Shown: in pieces, positions 26,201 to 39,463 of the stretch
How positions within the stretch are numbered: position 1 is the stretch's first letter
Layout: the number at the start of each line of letters is the position of its first letter
Origin: Lichenostomus cassidix
Lineage: Eukaryota; Chordata; Aves; Passeriformes; Meliphagidae
Direction of reading: 5' to 3'
Assembly (NCBI GenBank): GCA_008360975.2
Contig: CM039184.1
Location: 34,273,797 to 34,337,796 of the forward strand
DNA length: 64,000 nucleotides
The notes under the pieces: model-generated
Database searches by the model: none
What the model saw: only the letters and a program-made list of their open reading frames with translations
What the model was told of the DNA's origin: nothing
Position numbers and translations under genes: made by a program

Positions 26201-26390
26201 GGAAAGGAAGACGGAGGGACTGTCTCCCCCAGAGCCAGTCCTGGGGAGTCTGAAGGGAAGACAGGCATGGGGAACCCACCAATAGATTTCAGGGTACAGC
26301 AGAGCATATTTCAAAATGAACCAATGGTATACAAAGCAGAGGGACAAAGAAGCACATGGAATACTAACACCCCACGTTGCTACATTGATG

Positions 26391-29300
26391 CATGTTCTGT
26401 GCTTCCCCAAAGTAGCTGGAATTAGGATCTAAATGAATGTACTTTTGTGTTTCAGAAAACCAGATATTTCCCAGGCAGGTACTCCAGGCTGAAACTTGCA
26501 GTAATATTTTAGAAAACTGGACTTGTGTTAGGCACAAGGCAAGCATACAAACTTGAAGAGATATCAGCTCTGCTCTGACTAGACCTATCACAGAGGTAAG
26601 GGTGATGCACATATACATAAAAGTATTATTTAGAAAACTAATCACCTTACTGAGTGTACTTGGGATTTGCCCATGTGTTCTTGGCATCTGTCTTTTTCCA
26701 TGCTGTAGTGTATTATGCATGGGTCTTAGGGATTTATGGTTGTTTTTCAAGTCACTAGAAAACTAAACTGCCAGTCTGAAGGAGCTTTGAAGTTTTCCCT
26801 ACTTCATGCTGCAAATCCCCCATTATTCCAAGAAGGAAGTATGTGTCTGATTCCTAGCTATCTGTTTCTGAAAGACTGTTGACATGCTGTGCTGGCTATC
26901 TGTTGTTGGACCTTAGACTTGTCAAGCTTGGTAAAATATCAGGATTTTTAATCTCTGTTATTTTGAGGGACAGCGTTGCAGCTCCCGAGGTTACCAGGGC
27001 TGTGGTGTGTTGGATGTGCTTTGAGGATTTCCTATGGGATGGCTTCAGCCTTCCCCAGCTGTTTGTTCCCTTGACAATGTTGACTTCTGTGACATGAGTG
27101 TCTTGGCACTGCAGCATCTAGAGGTGGTGAAATGCTCTTGAGAAGATTCTGTAGCTGAGCTTTACTTTTTTGGGGGGTGGGGTGGCGAAAGACGAATATG
27201 GCATATACCAGGGTGTGAGCCTGTAAGAGTGAAGGAATGAGTGTTATAGGTGAGAAACTGTAAACATTTCCATTTAGACTTCTGGATTGTGGCCAACAGT
27301 GAGTGGAAATAAATGTGAGTGCTGGAGGTGAGAGGAATGTAATGTGTGAGATACTTAAACATTTTTTTAATTGAATGAGTTCCATTGTCAAATGCTTTCG
27401 AATATTTTTCTCACTCAACACGAAAATTAACAACAGTTTCAAAATTGATATGTTACCACGCATTGATCTGTTTATGATAATACTTCCTATACCCTGCCTT
27501 CATTCTTACTTAGGTGTTGCTGGAGTCTTCTAAAGGTTTTTTGAATTACCCACCCAAAACATAACTTTTACTAATCTTCCTCTGTAAGCTATCAGTATCA
27601 TGTCAAATGAAGTTTTTGATTTGGATAAAGCTGCATCAAAATTTTGAACTTAGTTTCATGGGAAGCTTAAAATTTTAACATCCCCCGCTCCGCTCTCCCA
27701 AATCCCCCTCCTTGGTTTGGTGGCTCTCTGTTTATTTCATTTAGTATTAAATGATTACAGGTTTTTATATATTTTGGGTTTGTTTGCTCTTAGTAGATAA
27801 GAGGAGAGACTTGGATACATAATATTTCAGTATGCTTCACCATGGCATTTACAGATATAGCTGAATATTGCTGAGACAACCTGAAAGCCTGACGAGTTTT
27901 CCTAATTATTCTTTGTCTCTTGTAGGAGCAGTGAGCATACTCTGTAATTCTGGGGCTGAAAATTAAGTGAATCTTGCAGAAAGCAGCAGAAAGGTCTTGA
28001 CATCCATTGGGTATTAAAGTCGGTGGGGGCTTAATGAGAGATTTTAAAGCCTGAAAGTGTGCTGTGCAGTGCTGGATGGTTCAGAGGAAAGCTGTCCAGC
28101 TGAATGCTCCTGCTTACTTAGCAAAAGCTATTGTATTGAAGCAGAAGTGGGAAAAGCCTTAACTTCACTGGCATGTTTTTCAGATCCCTGTGCATTTTTG
28201 GTTATTTCACAATTTGCAGAATATCTGAAAGAATGCAGAATTGCATGATAAACTGGTATTTAAAAAGGTTTTTTGTGTAACTGGTCACTTCAGAGGGTTT
28301 TTTTTCATCTTCAAAGGATACTTTTTGAAGCTCTGAAAAGCATAAGCCAAGTAATAGGATTTCCACTCTTGTTTTAAAGAACTGATAGGAATTGCCTTGG
28401 TGGAAGCAGCTTTTAGACACAATTGCCCTTTCTTAAGGGAATCTTCTTACAGTTTAAGGCAGAAGCTTCTTTCCCCACCTTGCAAATAATAGTGTCAAGG
28501 CTGGGAATGTTATGGTGCTAAATATTCAGAGATCTGAGGTCCAACCTAGTAATTTTCCTCCTGTAATTTGTATCAACGGCATTTCATCCCATGAAAAGAA
28601 ATTGCAGAAAATGTAAATTCAAACCTCTTGCCTATCTGTGTTTTCCATATGAGTGCATAGCTGGAAAACGGTGCTGAGATTTGCACTGGAAACTAAATTT
28701 CAAGGAAAAAAATCAGTTGTCACTGGAAGAAGCTGCTATGAAAATTTGATCTCATAGCTTACGAAGATTTTTGGTTGCTAAATAGTATGCATACAGATTG
28801 TGGGACTAGTATATTTTTCTTGGCTTGAGAATGACTTATAAACTTATTATGGATTACTTGTACCAGGCTGAATTAATTTAGAAGTTGGTTGTATTTTGAA
28901 CATTTTAGACAAGACTTTCGCAACAGTGCAGAAAGTGATTTTTCACTATTGCACTGTCAGTTTATATTATTTCTCTATTTTTCAATATCCCTAGAAGATG
29001 AGCTAACTATGGTCCTATATGTATTATCAGCCATGTTACTCTGCTTTCCATAAAGTCTCTTTTGCCTGATTGTCAATTGACTTTGTCTAGGTATAATCTT
29101 GGTTTTAAAAGTTCCTGCAAAACTGGCAGTAAGGTTTCAATAAATAAAATTGTTGGAATGATGGTTTATTTAATGTCTGTTGCTGTGTGGAGAATCCAAT
29201 ATTATATGAAAGAATTTGAGATTTGAGTGATGTATAAGAATATTTTGAAAGTTTCCAAAAGGAAAGAGGATAAACTGCATCATCTTAATAGAATTATTGT

Positions 29301-32300
29301 TTATAACTGATTTTGCAAGTTCTTCTCCTTTCATCCTGGAGATATTTTATGCTTCTCTCCTCAAAAATATGCCATTAGCCTATTTTGCCATTTGTCTACC
29401 TTATGTGCTGACATTGTACCAATATTTTGGGTTAGGAAAAGTCACTTAAAAATGCTTCTTGTCTGGTGAAGTCTTGGAATTTTCTGAGAGGTTTTCCCAT
29501 CTTTTTAGCTGATATGAACTTTATATGGTAGTTTTAATTTAACAGAGCTTTGAGTAACATTTCTTTTTATACTTCTGAAGTGGTTTATATTGCTTTCATC
29601 ACCAGACAATTGTTGGTTGTACTGTGGTCAACTCCCAGACTAGATTGATCTGGAAGTGCTGAGTTTTCAGGCTTGAAGTGCTCTCAGTGCTTTATAAATT
29701 GCACTGTAGTACATTCAAAAATAACTTTTAAAGATCGTGTAATCCTTTCCTGTGTCTCAGTAACTTGCTAAAGATGGGAAATGGTGGCCTTATGTCACTT
29801 CTCTGCCTAGGAGAGAGCAATGGCTGCAGTGGCTAGAACAACAGTGCTCACAGCACCAAATATTATTTGGAGTGCATACATTGCCTTCTTGTTTTGCATT
29901 TGTTGTGGCATCTGAAGTACCAAGCACTAATTGCTATTGACGGCAGCATGCCAGAGGCTGGATGTTGGTTCTTGTGTTCAAGGTAAGCTTTGTAGCTCGC
30001 TTTCTGTCTAAATTCTTGAGTCCTACTTCTGCATTTGAGAGGTTTTGTATAAGACACAAGTAGTAATCCTACAAGAATAATTAGAATATGCCTAAGCTGC
30101 AAAGACTGAATTTCATAGTTGTTTGTACTCCAGTGTTTGCTTACAATTATAAAGCATAAAGTGAGAAGGCTTGGTTTTTAGACTCATGAAATCAGAGTAA
30201 TTTAACATTGAATTCTCTCATCCCCAATTTCAGGGATGCAGTGTGCTTTGGTGAAGAAAAAACAACTAATTTTTCTGGAAAATCTTTGAAACAGCTTAAC
30301 ACAGACTCTAGATGCACATAAAATAGCTTTGTCCCTAGCACCTTCTTTTCTTTTTTTTTTGGTAAAACTTTTAAAAAATTTTTCTGAAGTAGAACTTGCA
30401 GAAAGATAGTAAATGTACAATAAAAGAATGTTTTACCCTCCTTTGCATCCAGATCACGCTTTTCTTCATGTCATCTGAAGATGCAGCTGTTCTTTCACAT
30501 AGTTGATTCATGTCATCCACAATTAAAATGTCCTTGCTATTTAAAAAATGCTTTTCAGCGTGTCTAAAAAGGTTGTCAAAACAATGGCTTGTTCACAGTG
30601 AGAGAAAAGCTCTTGATGCTTTATAGAAGACTGACACAATGACTTGACTAGAAAAATCTGGTTTTATCTGATTTCAGATGAAGTAATATATTTTCTTGTG
30701 TCTTGATGGTTAGTTTAAAACCAGATCTTCTTGATTTGGAGCCAGAGATGGTAAGCTACACCTTATTTGTGATTCTTGGGTGATACAACTTATTCACAAG
30801 TCCTTTCAGATTGATCTCATTCAATGTTGCCATTTCTATCAAACACTGCCTTTTTTTCCCCCCACAAACTGCATAACTTCACTTGTTAGAGGTCCTGTAG
30901 GATATGCAGTCCAAACTTTCTAAGTGTCAGACAATTGATTATTGATAAAGAAAGTTGTCTTTTTTTCTGGTCTTAATGAGTCCTTTGTGGAAACCAATAC
31001 TTGTTCTTGGTTACTAGGTAATATTTGGGCATTTCTAAAATATTGGAAAAAAAAAAGCTTCATTCAACTTGATGAGAAGATTGAATTGTCACAGCTCTTA
31101 TAATAATAATGTTTTAGTGACAAATTTAAAGCTTCTTGCTTTCTTCTGGAATTCACTCTCTCAAAGTGGACACACAGGTATCCTGTACAATATATGGGGA
31201 GGGTTCTGCTTATGAATATGGGGTCCTGGTGTATGAACTTCTGACTAAATTACTAACAGCTGTATTTTTGTCTTTGGTACTTAATAGGATGATTACCTTG
31301 TAGGGCTGCCTAGCTCCAGAATGTGGCAGGGTGCTTTTGCTGTAGTTCAGAACCCACGCTTCTCTCTGTGAAGCTGCCTGGCAAGCAGGGGTTAGACTAT
31401 TTTCTTGAATATGGGAGGGCATAATCCCATTCCCTTTGTTAGTGAAACTTCTTGATTGTGAAGTTACTGATGGTTTGTAATTTGGGGGTGCTTTATGTGT
31501 GTCAGTTTGAAGCTGTTTCTCTCTAAATATTATCTGTGTGCACAGACTGGATGTCTGTTACTGTTTGTGGATGGCGGGTTATATAGATCCTTGTTGGTTA
31601 AACACAAGCATGCACTGAAGCCGGAACTAGAATCCAGCTTGTTGCCCTAATCAGTAGGTCTGGGGTATGTGCTTCTAGCTTTAGTCTTGTAGAAGCTATT
31701 ATTGCCTTCTAAACTGAAACAGCTTCAACTGAAGGGTTTTGCATTTTGTAGCAATCAGCGGGTAAGAAAGATCCCTGCAAGCTGTACTTTTGTAGCAGTT
31801 GAGTAGCTAGACCACCTGCCAGCTGTACTTCAAATGAAGAGAGTTGCATGGATTTTTTTTGTTTGAACTGTTTCAAAGCATAATTCACAATTAAAGATTG
31901 TGAATTTCAAATGGAGGAGGCCATGTTTTTTTAGCAATGTAGAAGTAAGATGCCTGAATTGCACTCCCAAGTGGGTTTATGGTAGAGGCATCTATTTTCC
32001 TTTTTCAGTGGTCTGGTCTGTGTGAGGAGATTTGTTAATCCTCTCTACAAATTTGTAATTGCCACCTGTGTTGTTAAGGGATAAACATAAAAACCCTGCG
32101 GGGCTCACGTGATTTATGGTAGTTTTAAGATGCTTAAAAATTGAGCACCACAATTGTAAGCATTGCTATGTCTGGGCCCTTCAAAACACCAAAGTACCTA
32201 AATTCAATTAATATTTGATCTGGTGCACCTGTGCCTCTTAAGCCTGATGATTTTTTTTCTGCTTCTAAAGGGCTAAACCATTCATCCCTCTCCCATTATC

Positions 32301-34736
32301 TGTTCTGTGCACAGATGTGCTCAGTGTGATTGTCGTCGTATTCCTTGGAGATGGTGGCAAGTCAGTGTGGCAAAGGGTTTATGACATTGATGTAAGTTTT
32401 ACATGAGGACTCTGAACAGTTGAGTGCTCTTGCTGCTCTTTGAATCCCAGTGACTCTACCATTTTCATGTTGCGCATGGATGGAAGTTTATTGATACAAA
32501 CAGTACTGAATTGTCACTATTTATCTTTCCCCTTTCCTTCTCAATCTTTTGCTTGTTGATAAATAGATGAGGTACATGTGGCTTGACCATTTTTTGACAT
32601 AGGCATCATGGTGATAAAATTCCATGCAAATGAAACTGGTAGGAATTGGCTTAAGATGACACATTTTACCCAGAATATGTTCAGAATAATATCTTTCATA
32701 TCTTTGGAATATGCATCTTATGTAGGAAGACCTGCTCATATGCCAATTGTGTTTTTCACAGCTATTTTTTCACCTTATCTGAAGCCAAGGTGCTCATGGC
32801 CTCATTGTGTTAGATATCTGATTTCGTCACTTGTATGTGATAAGTTACGCTAACTTGTAATGTGCAATAACAAAAAAGTATATCTTTCTTCATGCATGGG
32901 GCATAGTACAGGTGGCTGCAGTCTAAAGGAATTTACACTTCTGAGTTATAAATGCAGTATTGTCATGAAAACAATGGAGATGTTTCTCCTCCTTCTTGGA
33001 AGTACTTTCTATAGCATGTAAAATAAACCAGCCTAAATTTAGTCAGATTTGTCTAAACGTGTTCTAGGGTGGCAGTTTCGTGGTCTCCTGTGCTTCATGT
33101 CTGTCACAAGATTAGGGAAGAAATGAAGAATCACAGGAGAAACATAAAATCAGTGTCTAGCAGGACAATTAGCAATCTATTCAGAGCTCATCACTGTACA
33201 AATTAAGATCAATTGCATTTTGCTACTGTCTTTAATTTAATGAGGGAAGCAGCTGCTCAGCTACTTATAGGAGTCACAATATTACAACACTGTGCAGAGG
33301 GGCTTTGTTTATTTTTATCAGCGCAGAAGGCAGTATATTCAGCAAGTAGTATTTCAGGGGAAAAACCTGCCTCTACTAAGAGACTCTTCAATTACTCCCG
33401 TAGCTCCACAGGTCTTTCTCCCTTATGTCTTCTCTAGTCTTCATTATTCAAAAACTCAATATACTAGCACATTATAAGAAAATATTTTCCCACAGATAAT
33501 GGAATTAAAGAGAAGTCAGGGACAAGTCAATAAACCATTATGAGAATCACAAACATAATATTTTCACAAAAATGGCACCTGGCCTGCTGAGGACTACAGT
33601 TGTGTTGTTTTTTTGTGAGAAGAATAATGGTTTAGCAGTTATCTTACTTTTGGTTTTGGAGGACAGTATTGTAACATTTCTAGTTGATTTTTAAGTTCTT
33701 CAAAGGAGATCCATTTTAGTCAGATTTAATCTAAATGTCTAGGCTTGGTTAATTTTCAATTGCTAGTTCTTTCTGATAATGAGTTAATGTGTTTAAATGT
33801 GCCTTTTTTTTAATTGACTCCCATGGAAGAACACTCTCCATATACACAGGCATGTGGGCATTTGTAAATTTTCCACAAGTGAGTTTTGACACCTTAAGTT
33901 TTATAGGCTCATGTAGCATGTGCTGAGATTCCTTACTTTGACATAACTAATATGTGTTACTAGGGGACTAACACTAATAGAGTGTAACTGGGGAAATAAT
34001 TGGGTTTTAAGGTTCTGATAAGGTTGGAAACTTTTCCCCACATCTTGAGTAAGTCAGAATGGAAACAAATTACTGTGTAAAATTGTCCTAAGTGTTTAAT
34101 TAACATCAGGTTTAAGGATTTCATTTTGATGCCAGATGTTTCTCAAAGTTTTTATTATATATATAAAAATCTTCTACATATATATACATTTTTAATATAT
34201 ATATATACACTTTAAAGATTAAGGAAGCATGCCACTTTCAAAATGGTAGAATGTTCTTATAAAGGTTTCTATAGTATGAAAAAAATAATATAACCGACAA
34301 ATTTGCAAAGAACTTTATATTCCATTTTTTTCTAAGAGCTTGGGTAACTTTTTTTTTTTACATTGTGTAATGTAAAGTCCTAGGCTTTAGTGTATATATA
34401 GTGCCAAGATAACACAGATATATTTCTGTACTGTGAAGGAAAGGCCTGAACCCCCTCTGTTGCAGGTATTGTCTCTGCTTGGGAAGGATTATGGAGTCCT
34501 TTTTGTGTTCACTCTCATGAGTAGTTCTTTATCTCAAGGGAAGGCAGCTGTGGGGACAGGCTGAAGCAGAGGACTTGGGGTCTAGGCTATATTTGGTATG
34601 GTCCAGAGAAGCCCAGATGCAGTCTGTCTTGGGCAGATAGTTTGACACTGAGAGTTTTGTTGCTTTCCCCTCTTTTATGTACTTTTGTTGAAGTAAAAAC
34701 CCACAAAAGAAAGCGAATTGTCAGTTCAATTTGGGG
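26391..34736. other. Gene desert segment, no gene recognised
   Basis: AT-rich sequence with no convincing exon. A G-rich tract is at 27172-27185, a C-rich tract near 27680-27710 and an AT microsatellite at 34151-34210. The interval 33120-33470 is repeat-free, with clustered ATTA, CAATTA and CAGCTG words, and is a candidate conserved element. Open frames to 143 codons (27032-27463, minus) show no domain. Confidence 0.5.
34151..34210. repeat. AT-rich microsatellite
   Basis: Interrupted TATATA runs, including TATATATATATA near 34195-34206. Confidence 0.8.
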
Positions 34737-35358
34737 TTGTTAAAGATGGAGCTTCCTCTGAGGCCTAGAATCTGTTTCTACACAGACTGTAGGCAAAGTC
34801 CAACCTGGAGAGGCAGGTTTGTTGGCTAATGTGCTTTTCAGCCCTGGTTCCCCAAGTCTGTCTGATGCCTGATGAGTTTTTTGTCCTTTTTCTTTATACC
34901 TTTATACCCTTTTTATATACTTTATGCCCTTTCTCATTCCCTGTACCTCAGCCCTCCATGTTTATAACCCTTACACTCTGATATTAGCTTACTTCGGGGT
35001 TCTCTGGGGAAGACAAAGCATCCCTACTTATCTCAAAACTAGAGGCACCAACCTTGAACGAAGCCTCCTTTCTGGAACATGTTTTTGTAAACTAAGTGGT
35101 AGCCTCATTTGGGGGAAGATAATTAGAATAGGAGGACAATTACTCCATTTGTTAAGTTTCTTTTTGAAGAATTTTAGATATACTAATTTGGGAGGTCCAT
35201 AAAATTGTATACGCGTGGTACCTGGGTGCTTTGTCGGCATGGTTCCACCTTTGACAAAGGTGCACCTGGGATCCTATTAAAACCAAGGTAATACCCTTTT
35301 TCCCTATACTGCGGTGTCTGTGTCTTATTTTTACCAGCTTTTTAAGGCATCATGTCAC
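34737..35358 (+). mobile_element. Probable degenerate solo LTR (ERVL-like), boundaries uncertain
   Basis: The segment starts TTGTTAAAGATGGAGCTTCC and ends near GCATCATGTCAC, and the seven bases TTTGGGG occur on both sides (34730-34736, 35359-35365). The right part resembles an LTR R/U5 boundary: CCTATTAAAACC (about 35272-35283), followed by GCGGTGTCTGTGTCTTATTT and ACCAGC. The expected TG and CA ends lie one base inside the direct repeats, so the repeats may be coincidental. No internal retroviral genes are present. Confidence 0.4.
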
Positions 35359-35365
35359 TTTGGGG

Positions 35366-36769
35366 AAGTGGCTGATTAATGCTTTTCTTCTCATCTGCAT
35401 GTTCCTATTTCTTTCCTGTGAAAGCCCAAGGGCAGGAGCTGTGTGTGAGATAGGGTCTGAGTGCAGAGTAACACTCCAAGGCTCTAATTGTTGCTTGTAG
35501 TTGGAAGGAAGTGAGCAGTGAGTCAGAAGGTCTCTGTATGTGTAAAAACTTTTTATTCCGTGTATAAGAACTCCATCATTGTGGATGAGACTATGTTTTG
35601 GATGAAAGTATGATAGCCAGTTTGACATGGAGGTAAAATACCCTGGTGTTTATTATAAGGGAAAGAAATTACTTCAATATTAAGTGACAAAATGCATACC
35701 TAAGTAGAAAAGAATAGGAGCATTGTGTTGAATGCAATTCTAATTCTCTTCAAGCAAGTAGCTGGTTTGATCATTTGTTTAACTGTTGCTTTTTAAGTCA
35801 AAGATGGAAAATAACACAGACTGTCTGACCCCTGAGGTAGCTTCAATCTCATCTTGAAAATAAGGCTGTTCTGTTCGATACCATTTTCTTGACCATGGTA
35901 GCACTTGTGTTCAGATCATACATTGTAACTAATCACACTATCCAGTGAATCTCTTCTGTCCCTGAAATTAAAATGTCAGCATACCCTAAGCCCATTTCTC
36001 CTACTTGAATTACAAGTGTTAGTTTGATTGTTGAATCTGTCCTTTCTCTTTGGAAATATTTGGATTTTAAGCTTTAATTTAAGCTTTTAAGCTTAAATAT
36101 GTGGTTTTAAGCTGTGGGACTGCATCTCCTGAAAATGTTCATCAGACGTGCAGCATATGCAGACATTTCTCAGGGTGAGTAGTTTACAAAATGTAGGGCA
36201 GAGCAACCTTGTCCTTGTAACAGGAAAAAGGTGTACAATAAGTTTTTAACTGGCATAATTTTATTTGCCTGTATAATACATTTAGTTCTGTTTATACACT
36301 TCATATAGTGATTATACCTATTTGGACAGGAAAGGACTTCATGCATAGATTTTGCAAGTCCTACAGGTTCCTTCTGATTTGTTTGAACTCTCCAAAAATA
36401 GGAATGTCAAGTATAAAATGTATTTTATGTTACTTAAATAATCATCTTATACATGGTTTTCCCTTAAACACTTTTGATGATGTGCTGCAAACACTTTTGA
36501 TGATAATCTGCATATTATCCCTTGTTAGGTCTGGTTGTAAGATAAATCATAAACAGTGAACTTTGCACTACACTGCTGAAGTTAGTTGGAGGTTTGTAGT
36601 TTATAGCAAAGGGCTTGCGGGATCAGTAGTCACCTGATCCTGCATATACTTTTAGCCATACACTTTTAAATAAATTCATAATTTCAAATAGAGACATATT
36701 GACTATATGTACAAACCTCGAACTGTGCTGGAGCAGAACCTTTGTGTCTTTTCATTTTGCTAAATAAAC
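35366..36769. other. Intergenic sequence with a short tandem duplication
   Basis: AT-rich, no gene recognised. It holds an AAGCTT/TTAA-rich palindromic patch at about 36065-36110 and a 23-bp tandem duplication at 36466-36503. Confidence 0.5.
36466..36503. repeat. Partial 23-bp tandem duplication
   Basis: AAACACTTTTGATGA recurs 23 bases apart (36466-36480 and 36489-36503), leaving about 1.7 copies. Confidence 0.85.
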
Positions 36770-37840
36770 ATTATAGAGTGGTTTGGGTTGGAAGGAACCT
36801 TCAGGACTATCTAGTGCAGGGGGTGCCATGGGCAGGGACACCTTCTACAGACCAGGTTGTTTAAAGCCTTGTCTGACACATCCACAGGTACAGTCTCCAC
36901 AACTTCTCTGGGCAACCTGTTCCAGTGTCTCACCACCTTCTCAGTCAAGAATTCCTTCCTAACATCTAATCTAAACCTACCCTCTGTCAGTTTGAAGCTC
37001 TTCCCCCTTGTCCCATCACTGCATGACCTTCAGAAATGTCCTTCTACAGCTCTTCTGTAGGCACCCTCACCACCACAGAAGGTTGCTAAAAGTCTCCCTA
37101 GAGGCTTCTCCTGGCCAAACAACCCCAACTCTCTCAGCCTGTCTTCTTAGTAGAGGTTCTCCAGCCCTCTAATCATCTTTGTGGCCCTTCTCTGAACTTC
37201 AACAGCTCCATGTCCTCCTCATGTTGTGGGCTCCAGAGCTGGGTGCAGCACTCCAGGTGGGGACTCATGGGAGCAGAATGGAGAGGGAGAATCACCTCCC
37301 TTGAGCTGCTGGCCATGCTGCTTTTGATGCAGCCCAGGATACTGTTGGTGTTCTGGGCTGCAGACATGCATTGCTGTTTCATGTCAAGTTTCTTGTCATC
37401 CAATACCCCCATGTCGTTCTCCCCAGGGCTGTTTTCAATCTCATTCCACCCAGCCTGTATTTATGCTTGGGATTGCCCTGACCCAGGTGCAGGACCTTGT
37501 ATTTGGCCTTGTTGAACTGCATAGGCTCAGCTCTCAAGTGTGCCCAGGCCTCTCTGGATGCCATCCTTTCCCTCCAGCATATCAACTGCAGCACACAGCT
37601 CAGTGTTGTTGGCAAACTTGCTGGGAGTGCCCTTGATCCCACTGTGCATGTCAATGACAGTGATGTTAAAATGGCACCTGTCTCAATACTTACCCCTGAG
37701 GACACCACTTGTCACTGGACACTTGACTTGGACATAGAGCCATTGACTGCAACTCTTTTTGTGTGACCATCCAGTCAATTTCTTATCCACTGAGTGATCC
37801 ATTTGTCAAATCCACATCCCTCCAGTTTAGAGACATCCTT
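36770..37840 (-). mobile_element. CR1 LINE fragment with decayed reverse-transcriptase C-terminus
   Basis: About 1.07 kb in minus-sense orientation. The plus-strand left end reads GTGGTTTGGGTTGGAAGGAA, the complement of the avian CR1 3' end. Two minus-strand open stretches, 37379-37708 and 37173-37412, show the CR1 ORF2 C-terminal signature: KYKVLHLGQGNPKHKYRLGG, then NTNSILGCIKSS, then SREVILPLHSA and CTQLWSPQHEEDMELL. They lie in different frames, so at least one frameshift has disabled the ORF. The 5' part is truncated near 37840, as is usual for CR1. It is less diverged than the copy at 18283. Confidence 0.93.
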
Positions 37841-39384
37841 CTACCCTGTCATCTTATATCAGAGTAATAATAGCATTGTAGACAAGTCTTGCATTTCTGG
37901 CCAGTAAAATTCCCCAGGAAGTGTCTATAATTTTTAAACAATTATATTCAGGTCAAATTTTACTAATGAAGCAGCCTTTAAAGCACTTTTTCTTGAATGG
38001 CTAGAATGAGGACACTAGTTTCAGGCATTTTCTGTGCCATTCTCTGAAGCCTGCTTATCTGCACAATGTCTGCTTTCCAGGAGCTGTGAAGAAAATATCT
38101 TTCAAAGAGTTTGTAACCTAGTGCCCTAAACCTGCATTGGAATTCAAGGAGCAGAGGGCTGCAGAGTTGTTTCTTATTACTTTGGTATTTGTCTGTGTAG
38201 ATGCCTATATAGGTCAGGCTTTCCAAACTGATTACAGTTTGGAAATGGGAAGGTGGGAAGTGGGAAATGGAAGAAATTTTGCTGCATTTAAATGTGATTC
38301 TATTTTTTTTAATACCTTAAGAGGCCTTGTGACTTTTCCTTCCTTTTTTTTTTTTTTTCTTCTAGGATACAGAGACTTGATTTCATCTTGCAGTTGCCCC
38401 TGATGGTGTAATGGCTCAAAATTAGGTAAATGAATGTAAAATTTGTGACAAAATCCACATCACTGTAGGAAGACAGGGGACCTGAGCCTATACTTAGAGG
38501 TATGTTTATATTCCAGTTTTTAGAAATAGTGGTGCTCCAGGAAGGACCTGTCTGTTTTAGGTGACCATGTGAAGGTTGTATAGTTTAGATCAGATTTATC
38601 AAGCAGCTGACGTTTGTTATTCCTTAGAGTGGCTACTCAGGAAAGTCTTTGTGCACGTTAAACCAGAAATCCATCGTGTGACCTGTTGGCCAAGACTTCC
38701 AGCAAAAATGGCTTGTCATTTTGTTTTATTTGTTGACATTAAGACATTTCAGTTGTTAAGTGTTAGGGAAAACTGAAGTTTACTTGCAGTCACAAGAAAT
38801 GAGAGCTGTGATCACAGTAGAAAGAAATAGTTGAACAAATTAAGCAATGTTCTTAAAGCAAGAATTGCAACTGGCTGGCATACCAGTGGGAGATGCATTT
38901 GGTTTTTTACTTTGGGCTCAGTATTTTTCTGACTTCCGGTGAATGTGGGGGAAAAATTCTATTATATGACATTGGTATAATTTACTCATCTGGTTGGGAA
39001 GAAATTTTAACTAAAAAAGAAGTCATCACTGAAAGAACTTTGGGGAATGTACTTTTGTTACTGTTCAATACCATTACTTATTCATGCAAGTAGGTCCCAT
39101 TCCACTGTAGAATCTTTCTTGCAATGAAATTTGGTAACAGAGCTGTACTTTTAAAAGGAGAAACTAGTTAATTAGGTGACATTAAAAATGCTATTCCTGT
39201 TGTGGCTATGATTTCAGTGGTGCCACTGTGACACAACTGAGTCCCTAGGCTGTTTTGAGTTATGCTGTTATACAAATGTTGACTGAACTTTTGACTATGA
39301 CTATGATGTCAAAAGTACTGTAACATATGTGGTGAAGCTGTGTATATCCATTATTTGGTTTATAGCTTATCTCCCATGTATACC

Positions 39385-39463
39385 CCAACACCAACCACAC
39401 CAACACAAACCAAAAAAACAAAACAAAAACACCCCCACAAACACACAACCCACCCAACACACA
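39385..39463. repeat. AC-rich low-complexity tract
   Basis: Almost pure A and C on the plus strand, built of CACCAACC, AAACAAAAC and CACAACCCACC words. Confidence 0.8.

Larger units (their letters stand above)
25867..26390 (-). mobile_element. Solo endogenous-retrovirus LTR (class II-like) with 6-bp target duplication
   Basis: The LTR spans 25873-26384 (512 bp), begins TGATGTAGC and ends GTTGCTACA on the plus strand, and is flanked on both sides by the same six bases TTGATG (25867-25872 and 26385-26390). On the minus strand the order is U3 with CTATTGG and CCATTGG motifs, a TATA-like CTTTATAAGC (26200-26191), then AATAAA at 26080-26075, then U5, so transcription would run to lower coordinates. 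No gag, pol, env or second LTR is adjacent, so it is a recombined solo copy. A six-base duplication fits alpha/beta (class II) retroviruses. The matching flanks suggest a fairly young insertion. Confidence 0.85.

Noticed and set aside
27172..27185. G-rich tract as a G-quadruplex
   Set aside because: It has only two long G runs plus a GG, which is not enough for a canonical four-run quadruplex.
27032..27463. 143-codon minus-strand frame
   Set aside because: No domain, low-complexity hydrophobic composition, no supporting exons; expected by chance in 64 kb of six-frame sequence.
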